Shown here: in pieces, positions 27,001 to 36,933 of the stretch | Layout: each line of letters starts with the position of its first letter | How positions within the stretch are numbered: the stretch's first letter is position 1 | Assembly: GCA_029168955.1 (NCBI GenBank) | Contig: JAPDOI010001520.1 | Coordinates: 1-64,000, forward strand | DNA length: 64,000 nucleotides | Origin: Aplectana chamaeleonis | Taxonomy: Eukaryota; Nematoda; Chromadorea; Rhabditida; Cosmocercidae | Direction: 5' to 3' | The notes under the pieces: model-generated | Databases searched by the model: none | Told to the model about the DNA's origin: nothing | The model's input: only the letters and a program-made list of their open reading frames with translations | Translations under genes and position numbers: made by a program

Positions 27001-30000
27001 GCTCCGAGGACAAGATTTCAATGTTCCGGAATGTGGGCGGGACTTCGGCAGGAGTGCGCACAACGGCAATAGAATGCTTTGGTATTTGAAAAAGTATGGG
27101 GAATCAGGCTGGAAGTCTGTGAGGGCTCCGAGGACAAGATTTCAATGTTCCGGAATGTGGGCGGGACTTCGGCAGGAGTGCGCACAACGGCAATAGAATG
27201 CTTTGGTATTTGAAAAAGTATGGGGAATCAGGCTGGAAGTCTGTGAGGGCTCCGAGGGCAAGTTTTCAATGTTCCGGAATGTGGGCGGGTCTCCGGCAGG
27301 AGTGCGCACAACGGCAATAGAATGCTTTGGTATTTGAAAAAGTATGGGGAATCAGGCTGGAAGTCTGTGAGGGCTCCGAGGGCAAGTTTTCAATGTTCCG
27401 GAATGTGGGCGGGTCTCCGGCAGGAGTGCGCACAACGGCAATAGAATGCTTTGGTATTTGAAAAAGTATGGGGAATCAGGCTGGAAGTCTGTGAGGGCTC
27501 CGAGGGCAAGTTTTCAATGTTCCGGAATGTGGGCGGGTCTTCGGCAGGAGTGCGCACAACGGCAATAGAATGCTTTGGTATTTGAAAAAGTATGGGGAAT
27601 CAGGCTGGAAGTCTGTGAGGGCTCCGAGGGCAAGTTTTCAATGTTCCGGAATGTGGGCGGGTCTCCGGCAGGAGTGCGCACAACGGCAATAGAATGCTTT
27701 GGTATTTGAAAAAGTATGGGGAATCAGGCTGGAAGTCTGTGAGGGCTCCGAGGGCAAGTTTTCAATGTTCCGGAATGTGGGCGGGGCTTCGGCAGGAGTG
27801 CGCACAACGGCAATAGAATGCTTTGGTATTTGAAAAAGTATGGGGAATCAGGCTGGAAGTCTGTGAGGGCTCCGAGGGCAAGTTTTCAATGTTCCGGAAT
27901 GTGGGCGGGGCTTCGGCAGGAGTGCGCACAACGGCAATAGAATGCTTTGGTATTTGAAAAAGTATGGGGAATCAGGCTGGAAGTCTGTGAGGGCTCCGAG
28001 GGCAAGTTTTCAATGTTCCGGAATGTGGGCGGGTCTCCGGCAGGAGTGCGCACAACGGCAATAGAATGCTTTGGTATTTGAAAAAGTATGGGGAATCAGG
28101 CTGGAAGTCTGTGAGGGCTCCGAGGGCAAGTTTTCAATGTTCCGGAATGTGGGCGGGGCTTCGGCAGGAGTGCGCACAACGGCAATAGAATGCTTTGGTA
28201 TTTGAAAAAGTATGGGGAATCAGGCTGGAAGTCTGTGAGGGCTCCGAGGGCAAGTTTTCAATGTTCCGGAATGTGGGCGGGTCTTCGGCAGGAGTGCGCA
28301 CAACGGCAATAGAATGCTTTGGTATTTGAAAAAGTATGGGGAATCAGGCTGGAAGTCTGTGAGGGCTCCGAGGGCAAGTTTTCAATGTTCCGGAATGTGG
28401 GCGGGTCTCCGGCAGGAGTGCGCACAACGGCAATAGAATGCTTTGGTATTTGAAAAAGTATGGGGAATCAGGCTGGAAGTCTGTGAGGGCTCCGAGGGCA
28501 AGTTTTCAATGTTCCGGAATGTGGGCGGGTCTCCGGCAGGAGTGCGCACAACGGCAATAGAATGCTTTGGTATTTGAAAAAGTATGGGGAATCAGGCTGG
28601 AAGTCTGTGAGGGCTCCGAGGGCAAGTTTTCAATGTTCCGGAATGTGGGCGGGTCTTCGGCAGGAGTGCGCACAACGGCAATAGAATGCTTTGGTATTTG
28701 AAAAAGTATGGGGAATCAGGCTGGAAGTCTGTGAGGGCTCCGAGGGCAAGTTTTCAATGTTCCGGAATGTGGGCGGGTCTCCGGCAGGAGTGCGCACAAC
28801 GGCAATAGAATGCTTTGGTATTTGAAAAAGTATGGGGAATCAGGCTGGAAGTCTGTGAGGGCTCCGAGGGCAAGTTTTCAATGTTCCGGAATGTGGGCGG
28901 GTCTCCGGCAGGAGTGCGCACAACGGCAATAGAATGCTTTGGTATTTGAAAAAGTATGGGGAATCAGGCTGGAAGTCTGTGAGGGCTCCGAGGGCAAGTT
29001 TTCAATGTTCCGGAATGTGGGCGGGGCTTCGGCAGGAGTGCGCACAACGGCAATAGAATGCTTTGGTATTTGAAAAAGTATGGGGAATCAGGCTGGAAGT
29101 CTGTGAGGGCTCCGAGGGCAAGTTTTCAATGTTCCGGAATGTGGGCGGGTCTCCAGCATGAGTGCGCACAACGGCAATAGAATGCTTTGGTATTTGAAAA
29201 AGTATGGGGAATCAGGCTGGAAGTCTGTGAGGGCTCCGAGGGCAAGTTTTCAATGTTCCGGAATGTGGGCGGGTCTCCGGCATGAGTGCGCACAGCGGCA
29301 ATAGAATGCTTTGGTATTTGAAAAAGTATGGGGAATCAGGCTGGAAGTCTGTGAGGGCTCCGAGGACAAGTTTTCAATGTTCCGGAATGTGGGCGGGTCT
29401 CCAGCATGAGTGCGCACAACGGCAATAGAATGTTTTGGTATTTGAAAAAGTATGGGGAATCAGGCTGGAAGTCTGTGAGGGCTCCGAGGGCAAGATTTCA
29501 ATGTTCCGGAATGTGGGCGGGGCTTCGGCAGGAGTGCGCACAACGGCAATAGAATGCTTTGGTATTTGAAAAAGTATGGGGAATCAGGCTCGAAGTCTGT
29601 GAGGGCTCCGAGGGCAAGTTTTCAATGTTCCGGAATGTGGGCGGGGCTTCGGCAGGAGTGCGCACAACGGCAATAGAATGCTTTGGTATTTGAAAAAGTA
29701 TGGGGAATCAGGCTGGAAGTCTGTGAGGGCTCCGAGGGCAAGTTTTCAATGTTCCGGAATGTGGGCGGGGCTTCGGCAGGAGTGCGCACAACGGCAATAG
29801 AATGCTTTGGTATTTGAAAAAGTATGGGGAATCAGGCTGGAAGTCTGTGAGGGCTCCGAGGGCAAGTTTTCAATGTTCCGGAATGTGGGCGGGTCTCCGG
29901 CAGGAGTGCGCACAACGGCAATAGAATGCTTTGGTATTTGAAAAAGTATGGGGAATCAGGCTGGAAGTCTGTGAGGGCTCCGAGGGCAAGTTTTCAATGT

Positions 30001-32110
30001 TCCGGAATGTGGGCGGGTCTCCGGCAGGAGTGCGCACAACGGCAATAGAATGCTTTGGTATTTGAAAAAGTATGGGGAATCAGGCTGGAAGTCTGTGAGG
30101 GCTCCGAGGGCAAGTTTTCAATGTTCCGGAATGTGGGCGGGGCTTCGGCAGGAGTGCGCACAACGGCAATAGAATGCTTTGGTATTTGAAAAAGTATGGG
30201 GAATCAGGCTGGAAGTCTGTGAGGGCTCCGAGGGCAAGTTTTCAATGTTCCGGAATGTGGGCGGGGCTTCGGCAGGAGTGCGCACAACGGCAATAGAATG
30301 CTTTGGTATTTGAAAAAGTATGGGGAATCAGGCTGGAAGTCTGTGAGGGCTCCGAGGGCAAGTTTTCAATGTTCCGGAATGTGGGCGGGTCTCCGGCAGG
30401 AGTGCGCACAACGGCAATAGAATGCTTTGGTATTTGAAAAAGTATGGGGAATCAGGCTGGAAGTCTGTGAGGGCTCCGAGGGCAAGTTTTCAATGTTCTG
30501 GAATGTGGGCGGGGCTTCGGCATGAGTGCGCACAACGGCAATAGAATGTTTTGGTATTTGAAAAAGTATGGGGAATCAGGCTGGAAGTCTGTGAGGGCTC
30601 CGAGGGCAAGTTTTCAATGTTCCGGAATGTGGGCGGGTCTCCGGCAGGAGTGCGCACAACGGCAATAGAATGCTTTGGTATTTGAAAAAGTATGGGGAAT
30701 CAGGCTGGAAGTCTGTGAGGGCTCCGAGGGCAAGTTTTCAATGTTCCGGAATGTGGGCGGGTCTCCGGCAGGAGTGCGCACAACGGCAATAGAATGCTTT
30801 GGTATTTGAAAAAGTATGGGGAATCAGGCTGGAAGTCTGTGAGGGCTCCGAGGGCAAGTTTTCAATGTTCCGGAATGTGGGCGGGTCTCCGGCAGGAGTG
30901 CGCACAACGGCAATAGAATGCTTTGGTATTTGAAAAAGTATGGGGAATCAGGCTGGAAGTCTGTGAGGGCTCCGAGGGCAAGTTTCAATGTTCTGGAATG
31001 TGGGCGGGGCTTCGGCAGGAGTGCGCACAACGGCAATAGAATGTTTTGGTATTTGAAAAAGTATGGGGAATCAGGCTGGAAGTCTGTGAGGGCTCCGAGG
31101 GCAAGTTTTCAATGTTCCGGAATGTGGGCGGGGCTTCGGCAGGAGTGCGCACAACGGCAATAGAATGCTTTGGTATTTGAAAAAGTATGGGGAATCAGGC
31201 TGGAAGTCTGTGAGGGCTCCGAGGGCAAGTTTTCAATGTTCCGGAATGTGGGCGGGGCTTCGGCAGGAGTGCGCACAACGGCAATAGAATGCTTTGGTAT
31301 TTGAAAAAGTATGGGGAATCAGGCTGGAAGTCTGTGAGGGCTCCGAGGGCAAGTTTTCAATGTTCCGGAATGTGGGCGGGGCTTCGGCAGGAGTGCGCAC
31401 AACGGCAATAGAATGCTTTGGTATTTGAAAAAGTATGGGGAATCAGGCTGGAAGTCTGTGAGGGCTCCGAGGGCAAGTTTTCAATGTTCCGGAATGTGGG
31501 CGGGGCTTCGGCAGGAGTGCGCACAACGGCAATAGAATGTTTTGGTATTTGAAAAAGTATGGGGAATCAGGCTGGAAGTCTGTGAGGGCTCCGAGGGCAA
31601 GTTTCAATGTTCCGGAAAGTGGGCGGGTCTCCGGCAGGAGTGCGCACAACGGCAATAGAATGCTTTGGTATTTGAAAAAGTATGGGGAATCAGGCTGGAA
31701 GTCTGTGAGGGCTCCGAGGACAAGTTTTCAATGTTCCGGAAAGTGGGCGGGGCTCCGGCAGGAGTGCGCACAACGGCAATAGAATGCTTCGGTATTTGAA
31801 AAAGTATGGGGAATCAGGCTGGAGGTCTGTGAGGGCTCCGAGGGCAAGTTTTCAATGTTCTGGAATGTGGGCGGGGCTTCGGCAGGAGTGCGCACAACGG
31901 CAATAGAATGCTTCGGTATTTGAAAAAGTATGGGGAATCAGGCTGGAAGTCTGTGAGGGCTCCGAGGGCAAGTTTTCAATGTTCTGGAATGTGGGCGGGG
32001 CTTCGGCAGGAGTGCGCACAACGCAATAAAATGCTTTGGTATTTCAAAAAGTATGGGGAATCAGGCTGGAAGTCTGTGAGGGCTCCAGGGGCAAGTTTTC
32101 AATGTTGCGG
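1..32110 (+). repeat. 124-bp tandem satellite array
   Basis: Head-to-tail monomers repeat with a period of 124 bp from the first base, about 258 copies, most of them very similar. Occasional 1-2 bp deletions, mainly in the run of A before the TATGGGG block, shift the phase. Diagnostic variable sites recur through the array: GCTGGAAG or GCTCGAAG, CTGTGAG or CTGTTAG, GTGGGCGG or GTGAGCGG, GGGGCTTCGG or GGAGCTTCGG or GGGTCTCCGG. The array is not interrupted by other DNA and runs off the left edge of the window, so its full length is unknown. Because 124 is not a multiple of three, any reading frame cycles through all three phases and meets a stop, so the array is non-coding. I do not recognise the family by name. 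It could be pericentromeric, subtelomeric or interstitial; no telomeric TTAGGC repeats are seen. Confidence 0.97.
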
Positions 32111-32400
32111 AAAGTGGGCGGAGCTCAGGCAGGAGTACGCACAACAGCAAAAAAGTGCTTCGGGATTCGAGAAAAATATGGAGGCGTTGCAGGTGTGCAA
32201 AAGTTTCAAAGACGTGCTCCAGATGCTCCGAAAAGTGGGCGGGGCTATAGAAGGGGTGCGCGCAAGGGCAAAATGAGTGCTTGGAATTATGAAGACGTAT
32301 TTTCGATGCTCCGCAAAGTGGGCTTGGCTTCGGGAGTATTGCGCACAATTGCAAAAAAACGTAGGTTGCAAAAGGTTTTGGCGAGACATATGGGAAAATT
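32111..32400 (+). repeat. Degenerate satellite monomers at array edge
   Basis: About two and a half diverged monomers follow the clean array. The GTGGGCGG block can still be found near 32114 and 32238 and, degraded to GTGGGCTTGG, near 32320, so the last spacing is shortened to about 82 bp. Homology fades after about 32400. This is the usual edge decay of a satellite, where unequal exchange no longer homogenises the terminal units. Confidence 0.85.
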
Positions 32401-33258
32401 TGAGACATTTGGGTACGATTTGAAATGTTTCGTGTAGAGAAAGGAGCGCAGAGCTTGGGAGATCGAACTAAAAACGATCCAGGCAATGCACTGCCTAGGC
32501 CAAGTTGATGATCAAAATCGTATTGTTTTGACTGCGTCTCCAACTAGTGCGCGAACTTCACCTAATAGCGAAAAGGGACTTTTTCGCTGTATCCAGAAAG
32601 CTGTTTTGAGTTGAGAAGTAGCTTTTCTATCTTAATGTATGTATATAATGTGCATAGTGTGTACACTTGACAGGGAATTCACAAAACAGCTCTTTCAATA
32701 ATAAGCTACTCTCATACTTGTTGCTACAGTTTGAACACAACCAACTGGTTAATCTGAGTTGGCAACATAGGTTCACGACGTTTGCGTCCTGAATAGTTTC
32801 TATTTTCCAAAAATATTTGGGAGATTTCGTAAGGGAAGGCTCGAAGCGACGACGCGGACCTCCAGATGGAACAGATCGAAGACTACAAAGCGGGGTGTGT
32901 GTTTTGTGTTACGGTTTAGCGGTTGAATCAAGTGAGACTATTGTTCTAGAAAATTATGCACCACAATACGATGATCCTGTCGAGTTTCCGCGCATTTCAT
33001 TTGGAGAGGCCGTCGTAGCAGAGCTAGGTCTGTAACACTTTCCGTGACAAACTTTAGATTTCCCACGACTACAATTTCATTCAGAACTCTGTTGTGACAG
33101 TTGTAGGTTTTAGGCGGGACTAAAATGTTCAGCACTCAAAATTTATGCCAAACTTTGATATAAAGACCGTTTCCATTTTTTGATAGGGAAGCAAGCTCAT
33201 GTTGTTCTGCCTGTTGTGCAATGTAGAGCTTAGGGAGGCACAGTTAGTCCGGTCAGAA
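32401..33258. other. Unannotated AT-rich spacer with one repeat fragment
   Basis: No convincing gene. On the minus strand around 33010-33100 a short stretch reads LNEIVVVGNLKFV. A related stretch, LNEIMVVGNVKRLV, lies at about 34790-34860 on the same strand, so both are probably pieces of one dispersed, once-coding repeat that I cannot name. Confidence 0.4.
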
Positions 33259-33586
33259 CTAAACATAACAGAATTTATTACTTCCACCAAACAACTTCAA
33301 TTCATGGATTTTAGCCATTGTCAAAATGCTCTTTGGACACGGTGCATTGTCCTGATGAAAAAGAATTTTTTTGGTCTGCAAACCGGGTCTTTTTTCACAA
33401 ATTTTCTCGTTCAACCGGTCCAAAAGGTTGCAATAATATTCAGAATTATATGTTTTCACCAGTTTGCAAGTAATTCACAAACTAAATTCCTTTCGCATCC
33501 CAAAAAACTAAGACCATAAACTTCTTCGCCGATTTCCGGACACGAACTCGTTTCGAAGCTGAACGACAAGATTCACACCACTCTTG

Positions 33587-33973
33587 AAGGCTGTGTTCAC
33601 GCTAAAAATCGTTTTTCTGTTTCTCCACCTATCTTGAAAACGGTCCCATGCTGATTTCAATGATGTTCCTGGAATCGTACAGAACCCCCTGGAAACGGAG
33701 TTTTCAATGATGTTCCTGGAATCGTACAGAACCCCCTGGAAACGGAGTTATGGCCCCTCAAAAATTGAGCTAGGGAAGCATTGTAGACGAGTTGTCCAAG
33801 ACTTGTAACTTCCATCTTTTGCAGCCGATGTGTGCGAGCTGACCTGAGTAAAGAACGAAGTTGAGAATGAAGGAAAAACGGGGCTTCTAATTGGAAACCA
33901 TCGCTCATCCTGCCACTATAGAGCATGAAAGATCGTTTGTTCACGTCGAGGGGGCGCATTTCACTGTGGCAGG
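33587..33973 (+). mobile_element. Partial MITE of the AGGCACAGTCC family
   Basis: The stretch aligns by eye with the complete copy at 53400-53875 in the same orientation: the AAGG end, the block around CTATCTTGAAAACGGTC, ATGGCCCCTCAAAAATTG, and GAGTTGTCC are shared. The distal terminus is degraded or lost. It lies inside the mariner relic, so it inserted later than that element. Confidence 0.7.
33655..33749 (+). repeat. 47-bp tandem duplication inside the MITE
   Basis: Two adjacent, essentially identical 47-bp units, each containing GATGTTCCTGGAATCGTACA and CCCCCTGGAAACGGAG. The other family copies in the window have only one unit, so this is a local duplication. Confidence 0.9.
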
Positions 33974-34529
33974 TCACTGAGGATGATTATCGTGAACGCT
34001 GCCTTTGAGCCTCTTGTTTTCATTCAGGATCATGGTGATAGACCCAAGTCTCATCCACAGTGATGAATCGGCGCACAAAATCCACTTTATCCTTTTAAAA
34101 AGCTCAAAATGTTGCTGAGAAAGTAGCATTTGAATGTGTTTCTGTTCCATTGTTAGCGAATGCGGCACCCATTGTGCACACAGGTTTCTAAAACCCAAAT
34201 TTCAATTAAAGTATGGCTCACACTGCCTAATGAGATGTGTGGAGCATCTACTAAATCTCTCTCAGTCAATCGACAATCTTCCGAAACCATATCCTGTATT
34301 TTGGTTATGATTTCTGGTGTTGATGCGGCTTTTTGGACGTCCTTCACGTGGATCGTCTTCAAGACTTATACGACCACGTTTAAATTCAGCAACCTATCTT
34401 TCTTCTGTTCCAATTGTAGGTGAACAATCATTATACACTTTGAACATTCGTTTGTGAATTTCCTTTGGTGCTATACCTTTCAAAAATAAGAATTTTATTT
34501 TATCACTGCACGATATTCAATTTTTCCAT

Positions 34530-35905
34530 TGCTATGACACGGCGACACTAAATGGCTTGTAAACAAATAATGAATTGATAGATTGAAATGAAACTTCACA
34601 TACGTTCATCAAAAGAGTGTACCAACAAAACAAAAAAAAATTTGGGCTAGTAGCATTGCGTTCTCTTATCCGACGACAGAAGTTATTGAACAACCTGGTG
34701 CATGCATCAAGTTCGCCAGATGCTCCCCGTTTTTACAAAAATTAGTGCGGGTATTCTAGATGCCCACTCAGTTTTACATGGGGAAGTCTTTGTAAGCTCT
34801 ACTAGCCTTTTAACATTCCCTACAACCATTATTTCGTTTAATGATAGCGATCTCGCTTCTTTGCTGTAGGGAACCTGGAATGTGCAGTCAGTCTCATAGT
34901 TAGCTCTATTGCTTTCAACCGCGGTCTGGGTACCTGTCTTTGAGAAGCAGTGATTCGTTACCACTTGGGCTCTCAGTTTTGGTGACTCCTTTTTTGTGTG
35001 CTGTAAGAGTTTCATGTTTCGGGTTCACAATTTTTAAAAGACGATTTGAAGTAATTGGAAACAGTGTTGTTCGAAACATAATTTCTCATGTAACAGCGTG
35101 GAACCACAATGAATGAATGCGGACTGAAGTTTCAAAGTAAACGCATTGAAAATATGAATAACTTGACTGGATGTGACACAAAAAGGGAATTCGCAGTTTG
35201 AGTGTATAATTTTTCAGTTACTAAAATTTACTTTCACTAGTTTTTTCGAACATTTGACATCTAAAATCATACCAACATGCACTATCTTTGGATTCTGACA
35301 TCGAAAAGAGCCCATACTTCCAATGCGCTTTTTTTTCAAGAATTTGAAGACATTTTTTGGAAACTTGTGAACTCGATCATGTGTTGTATTTCGTTGCATA
35401 TTTTTGTGTGTGACCGCTTGCCATTATGGTGAACAGACACAATTTGTTTCACAATTATCGCATCATAGCTAATTGATGTACCATCAACTGGTTAATTTGG
35501 AAAGAAATTCGCATATTATCATTTTCGTTTTATGTTATTATGCAATACGCTAGCATCTAGTCCCCAATCGTGATCTCCTCTACGTGGCTATTTTATAGTG
35601 TAATAGCCAGTAAAGGGCACCACGATTGTAGAATCCCCTGCTGGCGTATTGCGCTGTTCTGAGCCCCTCCCATCGGAGGGGCGCCGTGATATCGTGTTTG
35701 CCCGCGGTCCGAACGTAGAGTGCCGTAATGCAGAATTGCGTTCGGAACGCGCACATTTTCGTACTGACCGCGGCGGCATCGGAAAGCTCGCAATGTTGCG
35801 GTCGGAACGTCGCCGATCCCGCGGTCGGTCCTATTGTTGCGAGCGGTCAGCCCTATTTTCTGTCCGAGTAGAAAGTGCGACGAAACGTTCTTCACTGTTT
35901 CTTAG
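34530..35905. other. Spacer; mariner leader then unassigned DNA
   Basis: About 34530-34700 is probably the 5' leader and terminal part of the minus-strand mariner relic. The rest holds the LNEIMVVGN-type repeat piece (about 34790-34860, minus) and AT-rich DNA. From about 35640 to 35890 it becomes GC-rich with repeated CGGAACG and CGGTCGG words. No gene is supported. Confidence 0.4.
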
Positions 35906-36318
35906 AGGCACATTCTACCCTCAGGGGTAAAATATAATATTATAGCCCACCCACCGTGAATAGCAACACTGCCAAGCGCGAGATCTCAATTCGCTCAAAT
36001 AAGTGAGAAACTGCAGGGAAAAAATTGGCCCCGTCCACAATACCCCAAAAGCCTAACCGCGCACGCCGCCACGGAAAGACAATCAAGACCTCTGCTATCG
36101 AATTTCAAGCATCGTCATACAAATCAGTTTTTCCTTTTGCAAAGTTTTTGATTCCCTATTCGGAGCAAAACGCTTGATTTTGCTTTTAGGGTATTGAGGG
36201 CGGGGCCCCGTGGTTTCTCACTTATTTGATCGAATTGAGATCTCGCGCTTGGCAGGGGTGCTATACACGGTGAGCGGACTATAATATCAAATTTCACCCC
36301 TGAGGTTGGACTGTGCCT
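35906..36318. mobile_element. MITE with ~106-150-bp terminal inverted repeats
   Basis: Left arm 35906-36011 and right arm 36213-36318 are inverted copies (shared blocks CCAAGCGCGAGATCTCAATT and ATAAGTGAGAAAC). Weaker pairing extends inward to about 36056 and 36176. The tips (AGGCACATTC / GACTGTGCCT) match the other AGGCACAGTCC-family MITEs in this window. The left flank reads TTAG and the right junction TTTAAA, consistent with a TTAA-like target. It has no coding capacity, so it is a non-autonomous DNA element. Confidence 0.85.
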
Positions 36319-36933
36319 TTAAAGGCATCGCACACGATGAAAACCGAATTCTAGCTTTTGCGTTCAGTCGGACTAGTGGGTCCTAATAATGTCACTCAGA
36401 AAGTTTGGAGATTCAAAATCGCCTCTCAATGGAGATTTGCTCACCTCAAAAGGGCTTCCTAGGTTTTGGGGGCCGGCCTTGGGGTCGATCCGTTGTTACA
36501 AGAAACAAAATTCCGTGGTCGCTGCCGGCGATCGTGTGTTGACGCGTCGTAGGGCGCAATTCACACGCCACTCGATTTCACGCTCGGCATCGATCGAAAG
36601 CAGCTGACAGCAATGGACGCAGCACGTTAGTGACCCTTTTTAGATTCGTTTAAGAAAAAATGATCGCTCGTCTGAATGGCGTCCTCGGTGAATTGCTTCG
36701 AACGCTGCGTCAAGTAATGAATCGTAAAAGTGTTCCTTGCGTTCTTAGCGCAACTGTCCCAAGTTGATGTCGGCGGCAACTTCAAATTTGTATTTAGCAT
36801 TCTTGAAATAAGTTTTTCTTGAAAAGTTGACGTTCTGAAGGGGCTTTTTGCAACCTTCAGTCACTTTAGAGATATAACAACACGAAAAAGTCAAAAACCC
36901 AAGTATGGTTCTCATCGTGTACGATGCATTTAA
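36318..36933. mobile_element. Second TTTAAA-ended inverted-repeat element
   Basis: The left end (from TTTAAA at 36318, then GGCATCGCACACGATGAAAA) is an inverted match, over about 28 bp, to the right end (TCTCATCGTGTACGATGCAT then TTAA, ending about 36933). The interior has no recognisable coding sequence. It shares its left TTTAAA with the right end of the preceding MITE, so the two are joined back to back. Confidence 0.65.

Larger units (their letters stand above)
33259..34529 (-). pseudogene. Ancient mariner-type transposase relic
   Basis: Minus-strand remains of a mariner (D,D34D) cut-and-paste transposase. Reading from the ATG at 34529 downwards, the pieces are an N-terminal helix-turn-helix part (IEYRAVIKFLFLKGIAPKEI), the linker LEDDPREGRPKS, an STPEIITKIQDMV segment, CAQWVPHSLTMEQKHI, the first catalytic block FITVDETWVYHHDPE, then after an interruption KSAKKFMVLVFWDAKGI, SEYYCNLLDRL and the second catalytic block FHQDNAPCPKS. 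The third catalytic aspartate region is missing, so the 3' end is truncated near 33260. At least three frameshifts and several stops are present. A MITE (about 33587-33973) sits between the first and second catalytic blocks. It differs from the mariner at 39 kb (YHHDPE and FHQDN here, VLYDN and LHDN there) and is much older. Confidence 0.85.

Noticed and set aside
1..32110. Numerous 60-150-residue open frames on both strands of the satellite, with repeated peptides resembling a repeat protein.
   Set aside because: The period of 124 is one more than a multiple of three, so each frame cycles through all phases and meets a stop about every 372 bp. The longest frames arise only where 1-bp deletions shift the phase. 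Base changes show no codon pattern.
1..32110. CRISPR-like or other repeat-spacer array.
   Set aside because: The repeats are contiguous with no unique spacers, and the rest of the window is eukaryotic.
1..32110. CENP-B-box-like motif in the satellite (around GCTTCGGCAGGAGTGCG).
   Set aside because: Only TTCG and scattered positions agree with the box; the CGGG core is not in the required place.
34530..34710. The plus-strand TTATTGAACAACCTGGTGCA near 34687 as the inverted end of the intact 39-kb mariner.
   Set aside because: It shares only the short AACCTGGT word with that mariner's right end. It more likely belongs to the older minus-strand relic whose transposase starts at 34529.
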